Of a DNA stretch of 64,000 nt, positions 25,771 to 34,370 are shown piece after piece (the first letter of the stretch is position 1; every line of letters begins with the position of its first letter). The notes under the pieces were generated by a model, which saw nothing but the letters and a program-made list of their open reading frames with translations, searched no databases and was not told where the DNA came from. The stretch is from Lichenicola sp964247725 (GTDB lineage Bacteria > Pseudomonadota > Alphaproteobacteria > Acetobacterales > Acetobacteraceae), in NCBI GenBank assembly GCA_964247725.1, contig CAXTVM010000004.1, forward strand, positions 1 to 64,000. Direction: 5' to 3'. The position numbers were made by a program, and so were the translations under genes.

Positions 25771-26455
25771 GCCCTCATGCTCTCGAAAACCATGGCTGTC
25801 CGGTCGAAGCGGCCGTGGCGGAGGAAACGGATCGTCTCGCTGATCGCGCGGCGGTCACGGATCATGCCGTGATGCGTGGCGTGGAGCGTGAGGTGGTCGG
25901 CCATGCCGGCGACCCGGGTCCGCTCGACCGAGACGCGCCCGTCGTTCGGTCCCGGGATCAGCAGCCGGCCGAGCGGGTCCAGGAACCGGTCGCCGGCGAT
26001 GACGCCGAGCGGGTAGTCGACCTGTCCCAGCAGTCGCACCAGCTGGTCCGACCGGCCCGTCGTGAGCCCGGCGCCGGCCGGGCCAACAGGCGGCGATACG
26101 GGGCTCGGCCAACGAGCAGGTCGGCGACCTCGCTGCCGCCGTTCGGCGGCGCCAGCATGACGACGCGGCCGAGGCGGGCGGGACGACATTGCGCGATCGC
26201 GGCGCGCGCGAGCAGGCCGCCCATCGAATAGGTGACCAGATGCAGCGCGTCGCCCTCGCTGCGGGTCCATTCGCCGCACTCGTGCACCTGCCAAATGAGG
26301 TCGCGCAGCGACAGCCGGCACGACAGATAGGCGAGGTTTAGCGTGCCGGAGCCGGCCGCCGCCAGGGCGTGTTCGAGACGCCGCATCGAGCGCCGGCCGG
26401 CGGCCAGCCCGTGCAGGAGGATCACGCGATCCGGCTGCGAGGAGGGCACACGCAA
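25713..26455 (-). pseudogene. Alpha/beta hydrolase (lipase-like), frameshifted
   Basis: The first part encodes a typical start DRVILLHGLAAGRRSM, with HG oxyanion motif, and HLVTYSMGGLLAR containing the nucleophile Ser elbow. Near 26088 the frame shifts by one base: after GRAPYRRLL the family sequence continues in another frame as GPAGAGLTTGRSDQLVRLL, then VIAGDRFLDPLGRLLIPG and DHLTLHATHHGM, with the catalytic Asp and His region. A single indel would restore one protein of about 240 residues. It could be a true pseudogene or a sequencing error. The initiator would be TTG 26455 or GTG 26449. Confidence 0.7.
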
Positions 26456-26467
26456 ATCCTTATGCAG

Positions 26468-26484
26468 TCTTTATATTATTTACC
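26468..26484 (+). promoter_or_regulatory. Candidate KdpE box
   Basis: TCTTTATATTATTTACC lies in a short AT-rich tract 69 bp before the first small kdp ORF. It resembles the Escherichia coli KdpE site, which has TTTATA followed by TTTACA. KdpE is encoded at the end of this operon, so autoregulation under low potassium is expected. Resemblance is by eye only. Confidence 0.4.
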
Positions 26485-26552
26485 AGATGGCTGATATCGT
26501 CCTTATGCGATCCGGATCTAGCATGGGCCGATACTGACCCGAGACCTTCTTC

Positions 26553-26636
26553 ATGTTGGACCTTCTGCTGCTCGTCGGCGGCACCACGATCATCCTGCTG
26601 ATGGACGCCTACGCCTCGCTCTGCGGCAGGATCTAG
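26553..26636 (+). CDS. 27-residue membrane microprotein at the head of the kdp operon
   Basis: MLDLLLLVGGTTIILLMDAY followed by ASLCGRI: one hydrophobic helix with a short polar end. It stops five bases before the kdpF start. Small one-helix peptides ending in a Cys-Arg-hydrophobic tail are seen upstream of kdpF or kdpA in other genomes, from memory. It might be an extra Kdp subunit or assembly peptide; this is inference. It is below usual gene-calling length. Confidence 0.5.
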   Translation: MLDLLLLVGGTTIILLMDAYASLCGRI

Positions 26637-26640
26637 GGGG

Positions 26641-26730
26641 ATGACGTTCGATCTGGTCCTCGCCGGCGTGGTGGCGCTCGGCCTGCTGGTCTATCTCGGC
26701 TGGGCGCTGATCCGCCCCGAAGATTTCTGA
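26641..26730 (+). CDS. kdpF: KdpF, small subunit of the potassium-transporting ATPase
   Basis: A 29-residue peptide with one membrane helix (LVLAGVVALGLLVYLGWALI) ending in RPEDF. The length, the tyrosine-leucine segment and the RPExF end are characteristic of KdpF, which stabilises the KdpABC complex. GGGGG lies directly upstream. It is the second ORF of the operon and is followed 13 bp later by kdpA. Confidence 0.85.
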   Translation: MTFDLVLAGVVALGLLVYLGWALIRPEDF

Positions 26731-26743
26731 GCGGAGTCCGGCC

Positions 26744-28453
26744 GTGACCGCGCCTGGCATTCTCGAAATCCTCCTTGTCCTGGCCCTCACCGTCGCCTGC
26801 GCGGTGCCGGTCGGGGCCTATCTCGCCACCGTCATGGAAGGCGGCCGGACGGTCCTGTCGCCGGTGCTGGCCCCGGTCGAGCGCGGCCTCTACGCGCTCT
26901 CCGGCGTCGACGCGGGGCGTGGCATGTCGTGGCGCAGCTACACCGCCGCGTTGCTGCTGATGAACGCGCTGCACTTCGCTCTGCTCTACGCGATCCTGCG
27001 GCTGCAGTTCTACCTGCCGTTCAACCCGCAGCACGTCGCCGGCATGCCGCCCTCGCTCGCCTTCAACACTGCGGCCTCGTTCGTCACCAACACGAACTGG
27101 CAGGCCTACACCCCCGAGAGCGGGATCTCGAACGGCGCCCAGATGCTGGGCCTCACCGTGCACAACTTCCTGTCCGCCGCGACCGGCATCGCGGTCGCGG
27201 TCGCGGTCATGCGGGCGCTGGCCGCCGGCGGGTTGCGCGAGCTCGGCAACTTCTGGGCCGACCTCACGCGGGCGACGCTCTACATCCTGCTGCCGCTGGG
27301 CTGCCTGTTCGCCGTGCTGCTGATGGCGAGCGGCGTGCCGGACACGCTGCATGCCTTCGCCGAGGTGACGACGCCCGAGGGCGTGCGGCAGACCATCGCG
27401 ATCGGGCCGGTGGCGTTTCAGGAGGCGATCAAGGAGCTCGGCACCAACGGCGGCGGCTTCTTCAACGCCAACAGCGCGCATCCGTTCGAGAACCCGACCG
27501 CGCTGACCTGCGCGCTCGAAACCTTCATGCTGCTGCTGATCCCGTTCGCGCTGCCGGTCGCGTTCGGCCGCATCACCAAGGAGCCGGCGCAGGGCCGGGC
27601 GCTGCTGGCGGCCATGGTCGGCATCCTGGCGATCGGCGTGTTCTGCTCCTACGCCGCCGAGGCCGCCGGCAACCCGATCCTGCACGCGCTGGGCGTCGAC
27701 CAGGCGCAGGGCAACCTTGAGGGCAAGGAGGTGCGCTTCGGCACCGCGCTCACCGCGCTGCTGAACGTCGGCGCCACCGGCACCTCGACCGGTGCGGTGG
27801 CGGGGGCGGCCGAGAGCTTCATGCCGCTCGGCGGGCTGGTGTCGCTGTTCCTGATGCAGCTGGGCGAGGTCACCCCGGGCGGCATCGGCTCGGGCTTCTA
27901 CTTCATCATCGTGTTCGCGCTGCTCTCGGTGTTCGTCGCCGGCCTGATGGTCGGCCGCACTCCGGAATATCTCGGCAAGAAGGTGCAGGCGCGCGAGATC
28001 AAGCTGGCGATGCTGGCCCTCCTGATCCTGACGCTGTGGATCCTGTGCGGCGCCGGGCTGTCGCTGGTGCTGCCGTCGGGGCTGGCCGCGATCTCGGCCG
28101 CCGGGCCGCACGGGCTGACCGAGATGCTCTACGCCTGGACCTCGGCCACGCAGAACAACGGCAGCGCGTTCGCCGGCATCACCGCGACCACGCCGCTGCT
28201 GGCCTACGGCCAGGCGTGCGCCATGCTGTTCGGCCGGTTCGCGGTGATGGTGCCGGTGCTGGCGATCGCGGGTTCGCTTGGCCTCAAGCCCAAGCTCGGC
28301 ATGACCGCCGGCACCTTTCCCACCACCGGGCTGCTGTTCGTCGGCCTGCTGGCCGGCGTGATCGTGATCCTGGGCGGGCTGCAGTTCCTGCCTGCCGACG
28401 CGCTGGGGCCGATCGCAGAACATTATGTGCTGCACACCGGTACAACCTATTGA
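26744..28453 (+). CDS. kdpA: KdpA, potassium-binding subunit of Kdp ATPase
   Basis: A 569-residue membrane subunit that binds and translocates K+. Recognisable are the selectivity-filter-related segments AASFVTNTNWQAYTPE, GTNGGGFFNANSAHPFENPT, GATGTSTGAVAG and NNGSAFAG, one for each of the four pore-like repeats. The start is GTG 26744 with GGAG upstream. It is cotranscribed with kdpF; family 2 repeat copy 2 separates it from kdpB. Confidence 0.97.
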   Translation: MTAPGILEILLVLALTVACAVPVGAYLATVMEGGRTVLSPVLAPVERGLYALSGVDAGRGMSWRSYTAALLLMNALHFALLYAILRLQFYLPFNPQHVAGMPPSLAFNTAASFVTNTNWQAYTPESGISNGAQMLGLTVHNFLSAATGIAVAVAVMRALAAGGLRELGNFWADLTRATLYILLPLGCLFAVLLMASGVPDTLHAFAEVTTPEGVRQTIAIGPVAFQEAIKELGTNGGGFFNANSAHPFENPTALTCALETFMLLLIPFALPVAFGRITKEPAQGRALLAAMVGILAIGVFCSYAAEAAGNPILHALGVDQAQGNLEGKEVRFGTALTALLNVGATGTSTGAVAGAAESFMPLGGLVSLFLMQLGEVTPGGIGSGFYFIIVFALLSVFVAGLMVGRTPEYLGKKVQAREIKLAMLALLILTLWILCGAGLSLVLPSGLAAISAAGPHGLTEMLYAWTSATQNNGSAFAGITATTPLLAYGQACAMLFGRFAVMVPVLAIAGSLGLKPKLGMTAGTFPTTGLLFVGLLAGVIVILGGLQFLPADALGPIAEHYVLHTGTTY

Positions 28454-28460
28454 GGAAAGA

Positions 28461-28574
28461 CGCTTGGGATTGGCGCGTGCCGGCGATTCGATGCGCGCCC
28501 TGCACTTGCCGGTGCTCACGGCCAGGGAGCTGCCCCGCTCCGGTTCTCGAACGACATGTCCCATCCTCGAACGA
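28461..28574. repeat. Palindromic element, family 2, copy 2 (degenerate)
   Basis: The 138-bp gap between kdpA and kdpB carries a shorter relative of the elements at 25617 and 30673. The left end reads GGGATTGGCGCGTGCCGGCGA and is given here as GCGTGCCGGCGA; the interior GTGCTCACGGCCAGG is retained; the right end is CATGTCCCATCCTCGAACG. The middle is shortened. Confidence 0.5.
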
Positions 28575-28591
28575 GTTCTGAAGGCCAGATG

Positions 28592-30664
28592 ATGTCCGCC
28601 AACGTCTCCACTTCGAATCCAAGCGTCGACGGCACCGCCGCGTTCTCGCTGTTCGACCGCCGGATCGCGTCCCGCGCCGCGCGCGACGCGGTGGCCAAGC
28701 TCAACCCGCGCCAGCTCGCGCGCAACCCGGTCATCTTCGTGACCGAGGTGGTCGCCCTGCTGACCACCGTGCTGGGCGTGCGCGAGCTGTTCATCCCGGG
28801 CGCGCAGCCCGCGTTCGCGCTGGCGATCGCCTTCTGGCTGTGGCTGACCGTGCTGTTCGCCACCTTCGCCGAGGCGATGGCCGAAGGCCGCGGCCGCGCC
28901 CGGGCCGAGAGCCTGCGCCGCGCCCGCAACGAGACGCTGGCCAAGCGCGTGCTGAACCCCGACGATCCGGCGCTGTTCGGCACCGTGTCCTCGACCGAGC
29001 TGCGCGTCGGCGACGTGGTGCTGGTCGAGACCGGCGACCTGATCCCGCTCGACGGCGAGATCATCCGCGGCATCGCCTCCATCAACGAGAGCGCCATCAC
29101 CGGCGAGTCGGCGCCGGTGATCCGCGAGGCGGGCGGCGACCGCTCCGCCGTCACCGGCGGCACCCAGGTGGTGTCCGACAGCCTGCTGGTGCGCATCACC
29201 GCCGCGTCCGGCGCCACCTTCATCGACCGCATGATCGCGCTGGTCGAGGGGGCGTCGCGGGCCAAGACGCCGAACGAGATCGCGCTCGACATCCTGCTGG
29301 CGGGCCTGACCATCATCTTCCTGATCGCGGTGGCGACGCTGGTGGGCTTCGCGCACTATTCCGGCACCGTGCTGGCGGTGCCGGTGCTGGCCGCCCTGCT
29401 GGTGACGCTGATCCCCACCACCATCGGCGGCCTGCTGTCGGCGATCGGCATCGCCGGCATGGATCGCCTGGTGCGCTTCAACGTGGTCGCCACCTCCGGC
29501 CGCGCGGTCGAGGCGGCCGGCGACGTCGACACGCTGCTGCTCGACAAGACCGGCACCATCACCTTCGGCAACCGCATGGCGGCGGCCTTCCATGCCGTGC
29601 CCGGCATCGAGCCGGCGCAGCTGGCGCGGGCCGCCGCCATGGCCTCGGTCGGCGACGAGACCCCGGAGGGCCGCTCGGTGCACGCCCTGGCGCGCGAGCG
29701 CCACGACGTCGTATCCATGGCGCCCGACGGCGCGGTCCCGGTACCGTTCTCGGCCAACACCAGGCTGTCCGGGCTCGATGCCGGCGACCGCGCCTGGCGC
29801 AAGGGCGCGGTCGACAGCCTGCTGAGCGCGATCGGCGAGACCAGGCCGCCGGCCGCCTTCACCCAGGCGGTGGAGCGGGTCGCGCGCTCCGGCGGCACGC
29901 CGCTGGCGGTCGCCGAGGACGGCCGCCTGCTCGGCGTCATCGAGCTCAAGGACGTGGTCAAGCCTGGCATCCGCGACCGCTTTGCCGCGCTCCGCCGCAT
30001 GGGCATCCGCACCGTCATGGTGACCGGCGACAACCGCGTCACCGCGGCGGCGATCGCCGGCGAGGCCGGGGTCGACGATTTCATCGCCGAGGCGACGCCG
30101 CAGGACAAGCTCGGCTACATCCGCGCCGCCCAGGCCGAGGGGCGGCTGGTGGCGATGTGCGGCGACGGCACCAACGACGCGCCGGCGCTGGCGCAGGCCG
30201 ATGTCGGCGTGGCGATGCAGACCGGCACCCAGGCGGCACGCGAGGCCGCCAACATGGTCGACCTCGACAGCGACCCCACCAAGCTGATCGAGATCGTCGA
30301 GATCGGCAAGCAGCTGCTGATCACCCGCGGCGCGCTCACCACCTTCTCGATCGCCAACGACATCGCCAAGTACTTCGCGATCCTGCCGGCGATCTTCGTG
30401 GTGGCCTATCCGGGCCTAGCCGCCCTCAACGTCATGCGGCTGTCGACGCCGCAGAGCGCCATCCTGTCGGCGGTGATCTTCAACGCGCTGGTGATCATCG
30501 CCCTGGTGCCGCTGGCGCTGCGCGGCGTGCGCTTCAAGGCGGTCAGCGCCGCCTCGCTGCTGCGCCGCAACCTGTTGATCTACGGGCTCGGCGGCATCGT
30601 GGTGCCGTTCGTCGGCATCAAGCTGATCGACCTCGTACTCACCGCCCTGCACATCTTCACCTGA
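28592..30664 (+). CDS. kdpB: KdpB, P-type ATPase catalytic subunit
   Basis: A 690-residue P-type ATPase that hydrolyses ATP for K+ uptake. The phosphorylated Asp lies in DKTGTITFGNRM (near residue 318). TGES is present in NESAITGESAPV, the membrane PTTIGGLLSAIGIAG precedes the P-domain, and MVTGDN and CGDGTNDAPALAQADVGVAM complete the hinge. ATG 28592 has AAGG seven bases upstream; ATG 28589 or 28556 are alternatives. A family 2 palindrome separates it from kdpA on one side and kdpC on the other, which is unusual for this tight operon. Confidence 0.97.
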   Translation: MSANVSTSNPSVDGTAAFSLFDRRIASRAARDAVAKLNPRQLARNPVIFVTEVVALLTTVLGVRELFIPGAQPAFALAIAFWLWLTVLFATFAEAMAEGRGRARAESLRRARNETLAKRVLNPDDPALFGTVSSTELRVGDVVLVETGDLIPLDGEIIRGIASINESAITGESAPVIREAGGDRSAVTGGTQVVSDSLLVRITAASGATFIDRMIALVEGASRAKTPNEIALDILLAGLTIIFLIAVATLVGFAHYSGTVLAVPVLAALLVTLIPTTIGGLLSAIGIAGMDRLVRFNVVATSGRAVEAAGDVDTLLLDKTGTITFGNRMAAAFHAVPGIEPAQLARAAAMASVGDETPEGRSVHALARERHDVVSMAPDGAVPVPFSANTRLSGLDAGDRAWRKGAVDSLLSAIGETRPPAAFTQAVERVARSGGTPLAVAEDGRLLGVIELKDVVKPGIRDRFAALRRMGIRTVMVTGDNRVTAAAIAGEAGVDDFIAEATPQDKLGYIRAAQAEGRLVAMCGDGTNDAPALAQADVGVAMQTGTQAAREAANMVDLDSDPTKLIEIVEIGKQLLITRGALTTFSIANDIAKYFAILPAIFVVAYPGLAALNVMRLSTPQSAILSAVIFNALVIIALVPLALRGVRFKAVSAASLLRRNLLIYGLGGIVVPFVGIKLIDLVLTALHIFT

Positions 30665-30672
30665 GCGAGGCC

Positions 30673-30822
30673 GTTCGAGAATGGCGTGTGCCGGCGATCC
30701 GACGGGCCTTTCCGCGCTTGGCCGCGGGCTCACGGCCAGGAGGCCGCTGCTCCGATTCGCGAAAGTCACGCCGGCCGTGCCGCTGGCGTGGCACTCTCGT
30801 CCGGCACATCCCAATCTCGAAC
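30673..30822. repeat. Palindromic element, family 2, copy 3
   Basis: A 150-bp element in the kdpB-kdpC gap. Its ends are GTTCGAGAATGGCGTGTGCC and the inverted GGCACATCCCAATCTCGAAC. The internal segments GGGCTCACGGCCAGGAGGCC and GTCACGCCGGCC match copy 1. It could fold as one long imperfect stem in the kdp transcript. Confidence 0.65.
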
Positions 30823-30842
30823 AGCCTCTAAGGACCCCGCCC

Positions 30843-31451
30843 ATGCTCACCCATCTTCGGCCGGCGGTTTCGCTCGTGGTGCTGTTCACCCTGCTGCTGG
30901 GGCTGGTGTTCCCGCTGCTGTTCGTGGGCCTGGGCAGCGTCGCCCTGCCGTTCCAGGCGAACGGCAGCCTGATCCGGCGGAACGGCCAGCCGGTCGGCTC
31001 GGCGCTGATCGGCCAGGCCTTCACTAGCGACCGCTACTTCCACGCCCGCCCGTCGGCGATCACCGGCACCGATCCGAAGGACCCCAGCAAGACGGTGCCC
31101 GCGCCCTACGACGCCAGCACCTCGGCGCCCTCCAACCTCGGCCCGACCGCCCGGGTACTGCACGACCGCGTCGCCGGCGACGTCGCCACCCTGGAGAAGG
31201 CGGGCGCCGCCAGGGGCAGCATCCCGATGGATGCGATCACCACGTCCGGCTCCGGCCTCGACCCCGACATCTCGCCCGACTACGCCGCGCTGCAGGCGCC
31301 GGTGGTGGCGCAGGCGCGCCACCTGCCGCTGGACCAGGTCCAGGCGCTGCTGGCGCAGGTGACCCAAGGCCGGGCGTTCGGGATCATCGGCGAGCCACGC
31401 GTCAACGTGCTGCGCCTGAACCTGGCGCTGGATGCGCTTGGAGCCAAGTAA
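30843..31451 (+). CDS. kdpC: KdpC, chaperone subunit of Kdp ATPase
   Basis: A 202-residue protein with one N-terminal membrane helix (AVSLVVLFTLLLGLVFPLLF) and a periplasmic domain. Family hallmarks are GSALIGQAF, YFHARPSA, GSGLDPDISP and the end FGIIGEPRVNVLRLNLALD. ATG 30843 follows AAGGA. It stabilises ATP binding by KdpB. Repeat copy D of family 1 lies directly downstream, before kdpD. Confidence 0.96.
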   Translation: MLTHLRPAVSLVVLFTLLLGLVFPLLFVGLGSVALPFQANGSLIRRNGQPVGSALIGQAFTSDRYFHARPSAITGTDPKDPSKTVPAPYDASTSAPSNLGPTARVLHDRVAGDVATLEKAGAARGSIPMDAITTSGSGLDPDISPDYAALQAPVVAQARHLPLDQVQALLAQVTQGRAFGIIGEPRVNVLRLNLALDALGAK

Positions 31452-31568
31452 GGCCAGGGGCCCTGCCCCTGGACCCTGCCAAAGGCTGAGCCTTTGGAAA
31501 CCGTTTCTTAAGGATCGGGTTCCAAGGGCCGCCGGCCTTTGGCGGGTCCAGGGCAGCGCCCTGGCCTT
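31450..31568. repeat. Intergenic palindromic repeat, family 1, copy D
   Basis: A full unit between kdpC and kdpD: AAGGCCAGGGGCCCTGCCCC, AAAGGCTGAGCCTTT, an open centre, CCAAGGGCCGCCGGCCTTTGG and the closing GGGCAGCGCCCTGGCCTT. It may attenuate transcription from the pump genes into the sensor genes. Confidence 0.8.
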
Positions 31569-31586
31569 CCTCGCATGGGGTAGATA

Positions 31587-34370
31587 ATGCGCTGGGAGCC
31601 GGAGCGTCGGCCCGATCCGGAAGCGCTGCTGGCGGCGCAGGCCAAGGCGTCGCGCGCGCCGCTGCGGATCTTCCTGGGGGCAGCCCCCGGCGTTGGCAAG
31701 ACCTTCGAGATGCTGGCCCAGGCGCGCCGGCTGGTGGCCGAGGGCCGCACCGGCATCGTGGCCGGCATCATCGAGACCCACGGCCGGGCCGAGACCGCGG
31801 CGCAGCTCGGCGACCTGCCGGTGCTGCCTCGGCTGCGGATCCCCTATCGCGGCCAGGTGCTGGAGGAGTTCGACCTCGACGCGGCGCTGGCGATGCGGCC
31901 GGCGCTGATCCTGGTCGACGAGCTGGCGCACAGCAACGCGCCGGGCAGACGCCATGCCAGGCGCTGGGAGGACGTGGCCGAGCTGCTGGCGGCCGACATC
32001 CCGGTCTGGACCACGCTCAACATCCAGCACCTGGAGAGCCTGAACGACACGGTGCTGCGCATCACCGGCGTCCGCGTCGCCGAGACCCTGCCCGACCACG
32101 TGCTGGAGCTGGCCGACGAGATCGAGCTGATCGACCTGTCGCCGGCCGACCTGCGCGCGCGCCTGGCGGCCGGCCGCGTGTATCGGCCGGACGTGGCGAC
32201 GCGGGCGCTGGGCGGGTTCTTCCGCGAAGGCAACCTGCAGGCGCTGCGCGAGATCGCGTTGCGGCGCACCGCCCAGCACGTCGATGCCGGGCTGCTCGAC
32301 TACATGCGGGCGAGCGGCATCCCGGGACCCTGGCCGGCGGGTGAACGGGTGCTGGCGCTGGTGGGGCCCGAGGCGGGCGAGCCGGTGCTGCGCGCCGCCA
32401 AGCGTCTGGCCGACGCGCTGCACGCGCCGTGGCTCGCCCTCCACGTCGAGCCGGCGGGCGAGCCGGCGGCGTCGGCGCAGGCGGTGGCGCGGCTGATGAC
32501 GCTGGCCGCCGAGCTCGGCGCCGAGATCGAGACCCGGGCGGTGCGCAGCGCCAACGAGGGCATCGTCGGCATCGCGCTCGAGGTGGCGCAGGGCCGCAAC
32601 GTGTCGCAGATCGTGGTCGGCCGCACCCGGCGGCGGAGCCCGCTCGGCCGCCTGCTGGCCGGGCCGGTCTGGCGCGGCAACCTGGCGGGAGCACTGCTGG
32701 CGCGGGCGCCGGACTATGCGGTGCAGGTGGTGCCGACCGGGGCCGGGACCCGCCGCCGGCGGGCGCCGCGCATCGCGTTGCCGCCGGGCTGGCGGCCGTG
32801 GGCGGTATCGACTGCCCTGGTGGGGCTCGCGGTCGGGCTCGGCGAGCTGCTGCGCGACTTGGTGCAGCCGGACGCGCTCGGCATGCTGTTCCTGGCCGCC
32901 GTGGTCGGCGGCGCCGCCCTGTACGGGCTTACGGTGGCTCTGGGCACCGCGCTGGTGTCGTTCCTGGCCTGGAACTTCCTGTTCATCCCGCCGCTCTACG
33001 CGCTCACGATCGACCAGCCGCGCGACGTGATGGCGATCCTGGTGTTCGGCACCGTCGCCGCCGCCACCGGGATGGTGGCAAGCCGCCTCGGCGCCACCGC
33101 GCGGGCGGCGCAGGGCCGGATCGAGGGGCTACGCCGGATCGGCGCCTTCTCCCGCGCGCTGGGCGGCCCGGTGACCGACCGCGAGCTGCAGGACGAGATC
33201 GTGCGGCAGGCGGCCTCGATCGGGTCGCGGGCGCTGGTGCTGGCCGGCCGCGAGACCGATGGCGAGCTCGACATCCGCGCCGCCGAGCCGCCGGCCGACA
33301 CCATGGACGAGGCCTCCTGGGCGGCTGCGCTATGGTCTTGGCGGCATGGCGAGACGGCCGGGCGCGGCACCGCGACGCTGCCGGCGGCGGCCTGGCGATT
33401 CCTGCCGATCCGCATCGACGCTGCCGCCGCCAAGACCCCCGACGGTCGTGCCAGCGGCTTGGTCGGGCTGCTCGCGGTGCAGCCGGCGGCGTCGCTGGAC
33501 GGGCCGGCGCTGCAGGCGCTGCAGGCGCTGGCCGACCAGGCGGCGCTGGCGCTGGAGCGGGTGCGGCTGGTGCGCGAGGCGGCCGATGCGACCGCGCGCG
33601 ACGAGACCCAGAAGCTGCGCACCGCGCTGCTGAACTCGCTGTCGCACGACCTGCGCACGCCGCTGACCGGCATCCGCGGGGCGGCCGAGACGCTGCGCAC
33701 CGCCTGGAGCCGGCTGGGCTCCGATACCCGCGACGACCTGCTGCTGGCGATCGAGGAGGACACGATGCGGATGACCCGGTTCCTGGCCAACATCACCGAC
33801 ATGACCCGGCTGGAGAGCGGCGTGGTGGTGCCGAGGCTGGTGCCGGTGGATCCGGTGGCGGTGGTCGGCCAGGCGGTGGACCGGCTGGACGACCCGTCGC
33901 TGGTTTCGGTGCAGGGACCGGCGGTGCCCGCCGCCGTACTGGCCGATCCGTTGCTGCTGGAGCAGGTGGTGTTCAACGTGCTCGACAACGCGCTCAAGTA
34001 CTCCGTCACGCCCGAGCCGGGCGGCGAGCCGCCGGTCGACGTCGCCATCGCGTCCGAGGGCGGTCATGCGGTCATCCGCGTCGTCGACGGCGGCACCGGC
34101 ATCGCCGAAGACGAGCTGCCGCACGTGTTCGACAGCTTCTACCGCGCGCAGCACGGCGACCGGGTGGTGCCGGGCACCGGTCTCGGGCTGGCGATCGCGC
34201 GCGGGCTGGTCGAGGTCATGGGCGGCGCCATCGCCGCGTCCAGCCCGGTGCCGCAGGGCCTGCCCGGCGCCGGGCGCGGCACGCTCGTCACCATCACGCT
34301 GCCGGCGGCGCCCGAGGCCGAGCCCGAGATCGAGCCCGATATCCAGATTGGGCCGGAGGCCGCGCCATGA
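31587..34370 (+). CDS. kdpD: KdpD, potassium-responsive sensor histidine kinase
   Basis: A 927-residue sensor. The N-terminal KdpD domain has Walker A GAAPGVGKTFEML (about 32-44) and VDELAHSNAPG; a universal-stress-like domain follows (about 250-370). Four membrane helices lie around 400-510, then a GAF-like region, then the kinase core with LSHDLRTPLTGI (phosphorylated His), NALKYS and GTGLGLAIARG. It phosphorylates KdpE when potassium or turgor is low. The stop overlaps the kdpE ATG in an ATGA junction. Confidence 0.96.
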   Translation: MRWEPERRPDPEALLAAQAKASRAPLRIFLGAAPGVGKTFEMLAQARRLVAEGRTGIVAGIIETHGRAETAAQLGDLPVLPRLRIPYRGQVLEEFDLDAALAMRPALILVDELAHSNAPGRRHARRWEDVAELLAADIPVWTTLNIQHLESLNDTVLRITGVRVAETLPDHVLELADEIELIDLSPADLRARLAAGRVYRPDVATRALGGFFREGNLQALREIALRRTAQHVDAGLLDYMRASGIPGPWPAGERVLALVGPEAGEPVLRAAKRLADALHAPWLALHVEPAGEPAASAQAVARLMTLAAELGAEIETRAVRSANEGIVGIALEVAQGRNVSQIVVGRTRRRSPLGRLLAGPVWRGNLAGALLARAPDYAVQVVPTGAGTRRRRAPRIALPPGWRPWAVSTALVGLAVGLGELLRDLVQPDALGMLFLAAVVGGAALYGLTVALGTALVSFLAWNFLFIPPLYALTIDQPRDVMAILVFGTVAAATGMVASRLGATARAAQGRIEGLRRIGAFSRALGGPVTDRELQDEIVRQAASIGSRALVLAGRETDGELDIRAAEPPADTMDEASWAAALWSWRHGETAGRGTATLPAAAWRFLPIRIDAAAAKTPDGRASGLVGLLAVQPAASLDGPALQALQALADQAALALERVRLVREAADATARDETQKLRTALLNSLSHDLRTPLTGIRGAAETLRTAWSRLGSDTRDDLLLAIEEDTMRMTRFLANITDMTRLESGVVVPRLVPVDPVAVVGQAVDRLDDPSLVSVQGPAVPAAVLADPLLLEQVVFNVLDNALKYSVTPEPGGEPPVDVAIASEGGHAVIRVVDGGTGIAEDELPHVFDSFYRAQHGDRVVPGTGLGLAIARGLVEVMGGAIAASSPVPQGLPGAGRGTLVTITLPAAPEAEPEIEPDIQIGPEAAP

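Noticed and set aside
26633..29704. 1023-codon minus-strand frame antisense to kdpA and kdpB
   Set aside because: The Q/H/D/R-rich product is the reverse-strand shadow of two well-identified genes.
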